From Burkholderiaceae bacterium (GTDB lineage: Bacteria; Pseudomonadota; Gammaproteobacteria; Burkholderiales; Burkholderiaceae_B): a stretch of DNA of 64,000 bases. Of the stretch, positions 24,098-32,177 are shown piece by piece; positions within the stretch are counted from its first letter, which is position 1; each line of letters starts with the position of its first letter. The position numbers and the translations under genes were made by a program. The stretch is taken from NCBI GenBank assembly GCA_020851995.1, contig JADZBO010000015.1, positions 1 to 64,000 of the forward strand, written 5' to 3'. The notes beneath the pieces were generated by a model that was given only the letters and a program-made list of their open reading frames with translations, was not told the DNA's origin and ran no database searches.

Positions 24098-25150
24098 TCA
24101 TTTTTTCGAGGCATCGTACCGCTGCGCGTATTTCCAGCCAATTTCGGCCAGGGGGCGCGCCTTGCTGCCGGTTTCGATGGCATCGGCAGATGCCGCGGTG
24201 CCGTCGACTGCGCGCCGCGCGATCCCCTGCAGGATCGCGGCCATGCGAAAGAGGTTGTAGGCGATGTAGAAATCCCAGTGTTCGAATCCGTCCAGGCCGG
24301 TGGCGCGCGAATAGAGGTCGATATATTCGCGCTCGGTGGGGATGCCAAGCGCCTTCAGATCCAGGCCGCCGATACCGCGCCAGAGCGTGGCCGGTATATG
24401 CCAGCTCATGCAGTGGTAGGCAAAATCGGCCAACGGATGTCCCAGCGTCGACAGTTCCCAGTCCAGCAAGCCCAGCGCGCGTGGCTCTGACGGATGAAAA
24501 ACCAGGTTGTCCAGCCGATAGTCGCCATGCACGATCGTCGTCTGGTCGCCCGGCGGGATGTGCGCGGGTAGCCATTCGATCAGGGCATCGAGCGCCGGGA
24601 TTTCTTCGGTGCGGGTCTCCTGATACTGACGGCTCCAGCGGGCGATCTGTCGTCCGAAATAATTCCCGGCGCGCCCGAAGTCCGCAAGCCCGACGGCGGC
24701 CGGATCGACCTTGTGCAGTGCAGCGATGACGCGGTTCATTTCCTCGTAAATCGCACGCCGCTCAAGCGGCGACATCCCCGGCAGCGATTGGTCGACCATG
24801 ACGCGGCCATCGAGAAATTCCATCAGGAAAAAGGGGGTGCCGACCACGGAGTCGTCGTCGCAGAAGGCGAACACCTTAGGCACCGGGACGTCGCTGCCCT
24901 GCAGTGCCTTGATCACTTTATATTCACGATCAACCGCGTGCGCAGACGGGAGCAGTGGCCCGGGTGGTTTTTTGCGCAGGACAAATTGCTGCGCGCCGCT
25001 GATCAGCCTGAAGGTCGGGTTGGATTGTCCGCCTGTCAGGGCACGCGTGGTCAACTCGGCGCGATCCAGCAAGCCCTGATTGTGCATCCAGCGCGCCAGC
25101 GCGCCAACGTCAAAGGGGGCCTGTCCGGTCCCGCTGTTGCTTGCGCTCAT
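24098..25150 (-). CDS. Phosphotransferase family protein (ACAD10/LvaA-like kinase)
   Basis: A 350-residue aminoglycoside-phosphotransferase-fold protein: LTGGQSNPTFRL, FVLRKKPPGPLLPSAHAVDR (ATP site), and the catalytic loop IVHGDYRLDNLVFH followed by LGLLDWELSTLGHPLADF. This subgroup corresponds to the kinase of ACAD10/LvaA, which phosphorylates the 4-hydroxyl of 4-hydroxyacyl-CoA rather than antibiotics. It overlaps the upstream SDR gene by 4 bases (ATGA), and an acyl-CoA dehydrogenase gene precedes that, matching the genetic setting of 4-hydroxyacid catabolism. Confidence 0.82.
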   Translation of the reverse strand: MSASNSGTGQAPFDVGALARWMHNQGLLDRAELTTRALTGGQSNPTFRLISGAQQFVLRKKPPGPLLPSAHAVDREYKVIKALQGSDVPVPKVFAFCDDDSVVGTPFFLMEFLDGRVMVDQSLPGMSPLERRAIYEEMNRVIAALHKVDPAAVGLADFGRAGNYFGRQIARWSRQYQETRTEEIPALDALIEWLPAHIPPGDQTTIVHGDYRLDNLVFHPSEPRALGLLDWELSTLGHPLADFAYHCMSWHIPATLWRGIGGLDLKALGIPTEREYIDLYSRATGLDGFEHWDFYIAYNLFRMAAILQGIARRAVDGTAASADAIETGSKARPLAEIGWKYAQRYDASKK

Positions 25151-25947
25151 AGCGAACTCACCAGATGGCCCCAGTCGACAGCCACTTCGGCTCCGGTCAT
25201 CGCACGACTCGCGTCCGACGCGAGCATCAGAATCGGCCCGTCGAGGTCAGTCATTTCGCAAAACCGGCGGCCGGGTACACGGGACTGCAGGCGTTTACCC
25301 GCATCGCTGAGGAGAAAATCCCGGTTCAGGTCCGTGATGACATAGCCTGGCAGCAGAGCATTGACGCGAATACCGTGCCGTGCAAGCTCAAGCGCAAGTG
25401 ACTTGGTGAGCTGGATGACTCCCGCTTTGGAGGCGCTGTAGCCAATGACCGCACCGGCGACACGAGCGCCCAGGATGGACGCCACATTGATGATGCTGCC
25501 GTGAACTGAGTGCCTGACCATACGGCGTGCTGCCTCGGTGTCCACCATCCAGACACCTTTCAGGTTGGTGTCGAGGACATCGTCCCAATCCTGTTCGGTC
25601 TGGTCCAGGGCTGGCTTGGCCACTGTGGTTCCGGCGTTGCTGATGACGATGTCGGGTGCGCCGACGCTCGCCTCGATTGCATCGAAGCAGGCGCGCACGC
25701 TCGCGGCGTCCGAGACATCGAGCGCGACCGCATCGGCGTGGCCGCCCGTGCCCCGGATGGTCTGCACCAGTGATTGGAGTCGATCGGTGCGTCGTGCGGC
25801 CACGAAAACACGAGCGCCAGCTGCCGCAAGGGTCTGCGCGAGGTGATGGCCGATGCCGCTGGAGGCACCGGTGACGAGCGCCGAGCGCCCGTTCAGGCTG
25901 AACAGCGCGGGCAGGGATGTCATTGCGGGTTGAACTGCTGAATTCAT
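25147..25947 (-). CDS. Short-chain dehydrogenase/reductase
   Basis: A classical SDR of about 266 residues with cofactor motif TGASSGIG, the NAG motif (ISNAGTTV), and the catalytic Ser with YSASKAG (Tyr-x3-Lys). It acts on an alcohol or ketone with NAD(P)(H). It is the middle gene of the acyl-CoA dehydrogenase-SDR-kinase operon, so a beta-hydroxy or 4-hydroxy acyl substrate is likely. The start is ambiguous: I use the ATG at 25947; an ATG at 25923 and a TTG overlapping the upstream stop at 26019 are alternatives. Confidence 0.82.
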   Translation of the reverse strand: MNSAVQPAMTSLPALFSLNGRSALVTGASSGIGHHLAQTLAAAGARVFVAARRTDRLQSLVQTIRGTGGHADAVALDVSDAASVRACFDAIEASVGAPDIVISNAGTTVAKPALDQTEQDWDDVLDTNLKGVWMVDTEAARRMVRHSVHGSIINVASILGARVAGAVIGYSASKAGVIQLTKSLALELARHGIRVNALLPGYVITDLNRDFLLSDAGKRLQSRVPGRRFCEMTDLDGPILMLASDASRAMTGAEVAVDWGHLVSSL

Positions 25948-26015
25948 ATTGGGTCGAGAGTCCGATTGCGAACAACAGCGGGATCCGGCGGCAAGGTGCG
26001 CGCCGGCGGATGGGC

Positions 26016-27185
26016 TCAATGCTGGGGCGCGGCGTCGAGGATCTTGCGTGACATGCTCCAGCGGTGCACCTCGCTTGGGCCGTCATAGATCCGGAAGGCG
26101 CGCATATCGGTGAAGATGCGCATCACGATGGTTTCGCCGGTGACGCCCTGGCCGCCCAGAATCTGCACACAGCGATCCACCACGCGCCACTCAGCCTCGG
26201 AGCAAATCACTTTTGCGCGGCTGGATTCGAAATTGCAGCGTTCGCCCTGATCGAGCAGCCAGGCCGTGTGCCAGATGTGCAGCCGTGCGGTGTGCATATC
26301 CATGTCGTTGTCAGCCAGCATGAATCCCACGCCCTCGTGCTTGCCGAGCGCGCGGCCAAACGCTTGCCGCGTGCGTGCGTACTCGGTCGCGATGTCATGG
26401 GCGCGACGCGCCTGGCCGAGCCAGCGCATGCAGTGGGTCAGGCGCGCGGGTGCGAGACGCACCTGCGCGTACTTGAAGCCCTTGCCGATTTCGCCCAGTA
26501 CATCAGACGCCGGTACCCGCAGGTTGGTGAACTTCACCACGCCATGTCCGCCTGTGAAGCAGCTGTCCATCGCGTCCATATTGCGCACGACTTCGATGCC
26601 GGGCCGATTCATGTCGGTGAGGAACATGGTCGCTGCGCCGTCTTCCATTTTTGCCATCACGATGCCGTAGGCTGCACCCTCGGCACCGGTGATGAACCAT
26701 TTGGTTCCGTTGATCACATAGTCGTTGCCGTCCTTCACGGCGGTGGTCACCATCATTGACGGATCAGCACCAGCGCCCGGGGCAGGTTCGGTCATGTTGA
26801 AGCAAGACCGTGTGCGGCCTTCGACCTGGGGGCGCAGCCAGCGCTCCTTCTGTTCGTGCGTGGCCACCATTTCCATGAGGTGGATATTGCCCTCGTCCGG
26901 CGCGTGGATGTTCATCGCAGTCGGGCCAAGGGTGGAGTAACCCGCTTCCTCGAACACCACCGCCTTGTCCACGTGCGAAAGGCCCAGACCACCCATTTCG
27001 GGCGACGCGTGCGGCGTCAGCAATCCGGCTTCGCGGGCCAGCGCCACGACTTCGGCGCGCAGATCTTCGGTCGGGCCATGCGCCGTATTGCGCTTGTCGC
27101 GCTCAAACGGAATGATTTTTTCGGCAATGAACGCGCGAGTGCGTTGTTGCAGTTCCTTTTGTCGGGCTGTGAGGGTGAAGTCCAT
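26016..27185 (-). CDS. Acyl-CoA dehydrogenase (ACAD10/11-like group)
   Basis: A 389-residue flavoprotein with the acyl-CoA dehydrogenase layout: an N-terminal helical domain, FAD/substrate motifs (CFNMTEPAPGAGADPSMM; WFITGAEGAAYGIVM), and the C-terminal ILGGQGVTGETIVMRIF, then YDGPSEVHRWSMSRKIL. It introduces a double bond into, or rearranges, an acyl-CoA. It is the first gene of the operon with SDR and kinase. That trio is typical of ACAD10/11-type 4-hydroxyacid degradation, where the dehydrogenase eliminates 4-phosphate. The precise substrate is inferred only from neighbours. Confidence 0.88.
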   Translation of the reverse strand: MDFTLTARQKELQQRTRAFIAEKIIPFERDKRNTAHGPTEDLRAEVVALAREAGLLTPHASPEMGGLGLSHVDKAVVFEEAGYSTLGPTAMNIHAPDEGNIHLMEMVATHEQKERWLRPQVEGRTRSCFNMTEPAPGAGADPSMMVTTAVKDGNDYVINGTKWFITGAEGAAYGIVMAKMEDGAATMFLTDMNRPGIEVVRNMDAMDSCFTGGHGVVKFTNLRVPASDVLGEIGKGFKYAQVRLAPARLTHCMRWLGQARRAHDIATEYARTRQAFGRALGKHEGVGFMLADNDMDMHTARLHIWHTAWLLDQGERCNFESSRAKVICSEAEWRVVDRCVQILGGQGVTGETIVMRIFTDMRAFRIYDGPSEVHRWSMSRKILDAAPQH

Positions 27186-27404
27186 GATGTCTCTTTAATG
27201 TTTCTCTGGTGTAACTCTGATTGTGAGTGGCTTTCCGGCAAACGACGCACGCATCAGGCTTCTGCTGATCAGGCACGAACCGAACGCTGTTCCCGCATTG
27301 TATGATCGTACGGACAAAATCCCATTTTCTCAAACCAAGGCGCGATGATTGCTCCGACGAGAGTCGCAAGCCCGGCTCTGCAAGCGCGCGGAGAAACCCT
27401 TTTA

Positions 27405-28265
27405 ATGCGACAGATCCTGCATCCCGGCACTCCGGAGCCCGAACGGTCGAAGATCATTTCGGTTCAGGCTGAAAGCCTTGACGCGACGCTCGCACCCGGC
27501 AGCACACTCCTGGAGTCGCTTGCGATGCTGCTCGCAGCCCATGGCGCAACGAGCGGTGCACTTCGCCTCGGGGGCGGCGCCTTCCGTCCGTTTTCCTACG
27601 TCATGCCGGCTGCCTCGCCTGACAAAGAGCATGTGGCGTGGTTCAGTCATCGGTTCGAAGTCCCGGAGGGGGTTCGTTTCGTGGAAGGATCCGTGACTTT
27701 TGGGCTACGGAACGGCGATCCGTGGCTGCACTGCCATGCAATCTGGGTTGAACCCGGCGGCGCGCGCCGGTGCGGTCATTTGCTGCCGGATCACGTCGTG
27801 ATTTCGGAGCCCATCAGAGTCAGCGGTTGCACAATCCGTGGGGGCGATTTCACGGTCGTCGCCGATCCGGAAAGCAATTTCTCGCTGTTCGAGCCGCGTC
27901 CGGAGCAAGGCGTTGAAGCGAAACGCGCAGGAATCAGAGCGCTTGCTGTGCGCCTGCGACCCAATGTCGACGTGTGTACCGCACTGGAAACAATCTGCGT
28001 CGAACACGGATTCAACGCGGCGGTGGTGCAGGGCGGTGTCGGCAGCATTGTCGGTACTGTCTTTGAGGACGGGCGCCGGGTTTTGCCGATCGCGACGGAA
28101 ATGATGATTCGAAGCGGTCGCATCGAACCCGATGCTGCGGGCAATCTGCGCGCAACGCTCGACGTCGCCCTGGTCGACGACACCGAGGCCGTCAACGAGG
28201 GGCGACTCCAGCGTGGCGATAACCCGGTCCTGATCACCTTTGAACTGGTGTTGCTGGCGGGCTGA
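27405..28265 (+). CDS. DUF296 / PCC-domain protein
   Basis: A 286-residue protein beginning MRQILHPGTPEPERSKI with two PCC/DUF296-like halves. The first contains LAPGSTLLESLAMLLAAHGA and WLHCHAIW. The second contains LRPNVDVCTALETICVEHGF, VVQGGVGSIVGT and LDVALVDD. Histidines in the first half suggest metal binding as in other PPC-domain proteins. Function is unknown; it often lies near aromatic or organic acid catabolism genes. I chose the ATG at 27405 with an upstream GGAG; an ATG at 27345 would add 20 residues. It is divergent from the acyl-CoA dehydrogenase operon. Confidence 0.75.
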   Translation: MRQILHPGTPEPERSKIISVQAESLDATLAPGSTLLESLAMLLAAHGATSGALRLGGGAFRPFSYVMPAASPDKEHVAWFSHRFEVPEGVRFVEGSVTFGLRNGDPWLHCHAIWVEPGGARRCGHLLPDHVVISEPIRVSGCTIRGGDFTVVADPESNFSLFEPRPEQGVEAKRAGIRALAVRLRPNVDVCTALETICVEHGFNAAVVQGGVGSIVGTVFEDGRRVLPIATEMMIRSGRIEPDAAGNLRATLDVALVDDTEAVNEGRLQRGDNPVLITFELVLLAG

Positions 28266-28280
28266 GGTTTTTGCTGAGCT

Positions 28281-29288
28281 TCATTCGGGTTTGATGTTCA
28301 AACGCTGAATGATGTCCGCAAAGCGTTTGATTTCTGCCTTGAAAAACGTATCGAGTTGTTCCGGGGTTGAGTATTCGGGCTCGGCCCCCTGGGTCGACAT
28401 GCCTTTGCGTACATCCTCGCGGGCCAGAGCCTTGGCGATCGATTTGTTCATGATGTCGATGGACTCCCGCGGGGTGCCGGCGCGCGCAAACAGTGCGTAC
28501 CACTGGGAAAACTCGATGCCTTTGTAGCCAGCCTCCGCCATCGTCGGCACAGTCGGCATCGAGCCTGAACGCCGTGAACTGGCCACCGCGAGTACCTTGA
28601 TTTTTCCCGCATTGAACAGCGGAGAGGCCGACGCGACGCCCACGAACGCGATCGGAACCTGACCGGCGGCGACGTCACCCACCGCGGGCGCATCCCCTTT
28701 GTAAGGGGCGTGAACCATATCAATACCCGAGGCTGCCTTGAACGCTTCACCGGTCAGATGGCCGGTCGAACCGACCCCGCTACTGCTGAAGGCAAGCTTG
28801 CCGGGGTTCTTCTTGCCATACGCGATCAGTTCTTCGATTGTGTTGATCCCCAGCCTTGGATCGACCGCCAGCACCAGAGGAACAAAGCCGACCATGCCAA
28901 CCGGGGCAAAATCCTTAACCGGATCGTAGGGAAGGTTGGCGTAGAGCCCCGGGTTGGTACCGTGCGTGGCACTGTTGCCCATCAGCAGCGTATAGCCGTC
29001 CGGAGCGGATTTGGCCACGAAACTCGCGCCGACGATTCCGTTCGCCCCGGTTTTGTTGTCAACGACAATGCTGACATTCAGGTCACTGCCCATTTGCTGG
29101 GCCATCAGGCGCGTCAGATAGTCATTGGCACCGCCTGCGGCGAACGGCGAAATTGACTGGATCGGCTTGTCGGGGAAGGCCGCCTGGGCCGGCACGATCA
29201 TGCACCCGAGACTGACCACGAGCGCCGCGGAGCGGCGTGCAGCGTTAAGAGTGGCACTGCGGAACTTGGCAATACTTGCTGACGGCAT
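28281..29288 (-). CDS. Bug/TctC-type substrate-binding protein
   Basis: A 335-residue periplasmic protein with a signal peptide (cleavage near VPAQAAFP). It has the tripartite tricarboxylate transporter receptor (Bug) signature: FPDKPIQSISPFAAGGANDY, VDNKTGANGIVGASFVAKSAPDGYT, shown here only in part, and GNSATHGTNPGLY. Such proteins capture carboxylates or other small solutes; many Burkholderiales carry large orphan Bug families without linked TctAB, as here. It is convergent with the DUF296 gene and divergent from the thioesterase gene. Confidence 0.9.
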   Translation of the reverse strand: MPSASIAKFRSATLNAARRSAALVVSLGCMIVPAQAAFPDKPIQSISPFAAGGANDYLTRLMAQQMGSDLNVSIVVDNKTGANGIVGASFVAKSAPDGYTLLMGNSATHGTNPGLYANLPYDPVKDFAPVGMVGFVPLVLAVDPRLGINTIEELIAYGKKNPGKLAFSSSGVGSTGHLTGEAFKAASGIDMVHAPYKGDAPAVGDVAAGQVPIAFVGVASASPLFNAGKIKVLAVASSRRSGSMPTVPTMAEAGYKGIEFSQWYALFARAGTPRESIDIMNKSIAKALAREDVRKGMSTQGAEPEYSTPEQLDTFFKAEIKRFADIIQRLNIKPE

Positions 29289-29537
29289 TGAAATGTCTCC
29301 CTGGCCTGTTGGCCATCATTATTTATTGTTTGTAACCGGGTCACCCGGCACGGGGTGGTATCGATCTCTTGCCACATCCCGATCCGCCAAGTTTAAGCAG
29401 ATATGCAGCGTTTGTGGTGAGGTTGCGCGGTACGATACTGTGACCCACGGCACTGTAGCAACGCTTTTAAACTATGCGGAAAGCCATGCGCCTGACTGCT
29501 CCCGCTTATCAACACATTATCAAAGAGAACCGATCAC

Positions 29538-30482
29538 ATGCAGCCACAAGATCTCGCCAACCATCCGATCATGCGCCAGGTTCGGCGCGCCATTGCCCTG
29601 AACCGGAGTCCGGGATGGCATTTTTGCGGCAATTTCTTTGATGTCATCTTCACCAAAGTCGAGGGCGTCGATGCGATCCTCAAGGTGCCCGCTGCGCAGC
29701 ACAACCTGGATCGGGACGGGCACCTCAGTGTCGCAATGGTCGCCATGCTGGCCGACATGGGCCTGGGCAACGGAGTCCGCGCCAGCCTGAATCCCGCGTC
29801 GCGCCTTGCGACGGTCTCGATCAACCTGCAGTTCAACGGGGCGACCTGCACGGGCGATCTCGACGCAGTCAGCAAGGGGCGTGGTTTCGTGCAGGGCATT
29901 GGCGGTTTGCAAGGCCTGAGCGACACCGTCATTACCAGTCAGGACAAGCTGATCTGTATCGGCACGGGATCTTTCATGATCATGCCGCCGCCTGCGGGTG
30001 TCGAACTTTTTCCGATTCCCTGGATCAAGACCCCTGCGCCTGTTGATCCCCCGCTGGATCTGGATAGTCTGACTGAGAAGGAAACCTGGATTATCCGGCA
30101 TGCCCAGCAGTCATTGGAGACCAGCCTCGCGCGCGGCGAGGATTTCATCAGTCATTTTCTCGGCTTTCTTCCAACACCCGGCGATCGCAGCGCCTACTGT
30201 GAACTGATCAATGGTCCCCACATCGGCAATCGGGTCGGCCACTTTCAGGGCGGTATCGTCCTGGCCTTCGGCATGACCACGGCCGAAGCAGCCCTCCGGG
30301 AAGACTGGATCATGACCGGCGCGACAGCGGCCTACATCAGCCCGGGGCAGGGGGCGACCATCTCGGCGCGTTCCATCGTCCTGCATCAGGGGCGCAGTAC
30401 CGCAGTCGTTCGCACCGAAGTGCTCAACGGCGATGGCCGTCAGGTACTTGAGGTCCTGACCAACCATACGCGGCGCGCCTGA
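29538..30482 (+). CDS. Double-hotdog acyl-CoA thioesterase family protein
   Basis: A 314-residue protein made of two PaaI-like hotdog domains. The first (residues about 45-150) contains GHLSVAMVAMLADMGLGNGVRA and LATVSINLQFNGATCTGDLD; the second (about 200-310) contains NRVGHFQGGIVLAFGMTTAEAAL and a terminal strand region. Hotdog enzymes hydrolyse acyl-CoA thioesters. The second half keeps the HFQGG helix typical of PaaI. It ends 6 bases before the DSD1-family gene, so the two share a transcript. Confidence 0.75.
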   Translation: MQPQDLANHPIMRQVRRAIALNRSPGWHFCGNFFDVIFTKVEGVDAILKVPAAQHNLDRDGHLSVAMVAMLADMGLGNGVRASLNPASRLATVSINLQFNGATCTGDLDAVSKGRGFVQGIGGLQGLSDTVITSQDKLICIGTGSFMIMPPPAGVELFPIPWIKTPAPVDPPLDLDSLTEKETWIIRHAQQSLETSLARGEDFISHFLGFLPTPGDRSAYCELINGPHIGNRVGHFQGGIVLAFGMTTAEAALREDWIMTGATAAYISPGQGATISARSIVLHQGRSTAVVRTEVLNGDGRQVLEVLTNHTRRA

Positions 30483-30488
30483 CTGACT

Positions 30489-31637
30489 ATGAACAATCAT
30501 CCGAATCCCGCCCTTGGCAACATCAGCACGCCGGCTGCAGTGATTGATCTTGATCGTATGCGACGCAATGTGCAGCGCATGCAATCGAAGGTCAGTGCTC
30601 TGGGCGTCCGGTTCAGGCCGCACGTCAAAACATCGAAGTGCCTGGAAGTGACGCGTGTCCAGATGGAGGCCGGTGCCACCGGCATCACCGTCTCAACACT
30701 GAAAGAAGCCGAGCAGTTCTTCGCTGCGGGAATCACCGACATCCTGTATGCCGTCGGCATGGCGCCCGGCAAACTTGGCCAGGCGCACGCGCTGATCCGG
30801 CGTGGTTGCGATCTGAAGATTCTGACCGACAGCGTCGCTTCGGCAAACGCGATTGCGGCGTACGGGCGCGATCACGGCGTCACCTTCAACGTGCTGATTG
30901 AAATCGACACGGATGATCACCGCAGCGGTATCAAACCTGAATCGGCTGAGTTGATCGAGGTCGGGCGTGCGCTCGCGCAACCCGGAGGCCGTATCGCCGG
31001 CGTCATGACCCATGCCGGATCCAGCTACGACTTGAATACGCCGCAGGCGCTGCAAGCCATGGCGGAAGCCGAGCGTGCGGGGTGTGTGCGTGCGGCCGAT
31101 CGGCTGCGCGCGGCGGGATATGCGTGCGATATGGTCAGTGTAGGTTCGACGCCCACTGCCCTGTCGGCAACGAACGAAGACGGGGTCACGGAAATCCGCG
31201 CAGGGGTCTACGTTTTTTTTGATCTGGTGATGCATAACGTGGGCGTGTGTGCACTTTCGGACATTGCGCTGAGTGTGCTGACGACAGTGATTGGACACCA
31301 GCGCGAAAAGGGCTGGGCAATCGTCGATGCGGGCTGGATGGCCATGAGCCGCGATCGCGGTACCCAACGTCAGTCAAATGACTTCGGCTACGGACAGGTG
31401 TGCGATGCCGGGGGAACCCCGATTCCGGGCTATTCGATCAGTGGCGCAAACCAGGAGCACGGTATTGTGTCGCGCACTGGCACGCCCGATCCCGATATCG
31501 CCGCACGGTTCCCGGTTGGTACGCTGCTGCGTATCTTGCCGAATCATGCATGCGCGACCGGAGCACAGTTTCCGGAGTACCACGTTGTGTCGGCCGGTGG
31601 GCAGGCTGCAACCTGGCCGCGCTTTTACGGCTGGTAA
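30489..31637 (+). CDS. DSD1-family PLP enzyme, second paralogue
   Basis: A 382-residue alanine-racemase-fold enzyme of the D-serine dehydratase-like/D-threonine aldolase family. It has STPAAVIDLDRMRRNVQRM, cofactor motif RPHVKTSKC (Lys47), VSVGSTPT phosphate loop and metal site LPNHACATG near the C-terminus. In the first motif Ser replaces the His found in the paralogue at 22925-24055, and the two are otherwise clearly different, so they probably use different D-amino acids. It is co-transcribed with the double-hotdog thioesterase. A 28-bp tandem repeat starts at its stop codon. Confidence 0.85.
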   Translation: MNNHPNPALGNISTPAAVIDLDRMRRNVQRMQSKVSALGVRFRPHVKTSKCLEVTRVQMEAGATGITVSTLKEAEQFFAAGITDILYAVGMAPGKLGQAHALIRRGCDLKILTDSVASANAIAAYGRDHGVTFNVLIEIDTDDHRSGIKPESAELIEVGRALAQPGGRIAGVMTHAGSSYDLNTPQALQAMAEAERAGCVRAADRLRAAGYACDMVSVGSTPTALSATNEDGVTEIRAGVYVFFDLVMHNVGVCALSDIALSVLTTVIGHQREKGWAIVDAGWMAMSRDRGTQRQSNDFGYGQVCDAGGTPIPGYSISGANQEHGIVSRTGTPDPDIAARFPVGTLLRILPNHACATGAQFPEYHVVSAGGQAATWPRFYGW

Positions 31638-31738
31638 GTCTGGCGTTTTAGCTTTCCGCTTGTAAGGCTTGCAGTCTGGCTTTCCGTTTGTAAGGCTCGT
31701 AGTTTGGCTTTCGGCTGTTAAGCCTGGTAGTCCGGCGT
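31634..31738. repeat. 28-bp tandem repeat beginning at a stop codon
   Basis: Four degenerate units start at 31634, 31662, 31690 and 31717 (core GTAAGGCTxGxAGTCTGGCTTTCCG). The first unit contains the TAA stop (31635-31637) of the PLP enzyme gene. The rest of the intergenic stretch to the Tad operon at 31875 shows no gene. Confidence 0.8.
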
Positions 31739-31874
31739 GCCTCACGGCGTCGGACTGCTCCCCGGGAATCGTATTCGGCATCCCCCCGGCTTGATTCGTC
31801 CATGGCGACAGTTGCGCATTGAAAGCATGCGTCACTGCGGAGACACTGGCGCCTGACGTTTTCAGGGGGTTACC

Positions 31875-32177
31875 GTGTCGCGCAATCAAGGCATTCGACA
31901 GTTCTCATCCGGCGTGCCCGACCGCAGCTCGCAATCCGGGCAAGGGATGACCGAATACATCATTATCGTGGCGCTCGTGGCGGTCGCAGCGATCGCGGTG
32001 TTTCAGTATTTCGGGCAAGTACTCAGATCCCAGACCGCGGCGATCGCCAAGGAAGTCGCGGGCGAGGACGGATCTCAGCAATCCCGCTCGGCTCAGACTG
32101 CAGCTGAGTCTGCAGCGGGGCAGGCAATGTCCAAGTCCCTCAAGTCATTCACCGGCGGATCCCCCGGGGGGCAATGA
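31875..32177 (+). CDS. Flp-like type IVb pilin
   Basis: A 100-residue protein. A short basic leader ends SQSGQG, followed by MTEYIIIVALVAVAAIAVFQY and a polar C-terminal half (Gln/Ser/Ala-rich). The Gly before MTEY, the nearby Glu and the single hydrophobic helix are the type IVb (Flp/TadE-like) prepilin pattern, cleaved by a prepilin peptidase at the inner membrane. GTG start with AGGGGG at 31864-31869. Its stop overlaps the next gene (ATGA), so it heads the Tad operon. It is longer than the usual 50-70-residue Flp. Confidence 0.75.
   Translation: MSRNQGIRQFSSGVPDRSSQSGQGMTEYIIIVALVAVAAIAVFQYFGQVLRSQTAAIAKEVAGEDGSQQSRSAQTAAESAAGQAMSKSLKSFTGGSPGGQ

Noticed and set aside
24098-25150. Aminoglycoside resistance gene.
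   Set aside because: The fold is shared, but the sequence pattern and the linkage to acyl-CoA dehydrogenase and SDR genes indicate an ACAD10/LvaA-like kinase.
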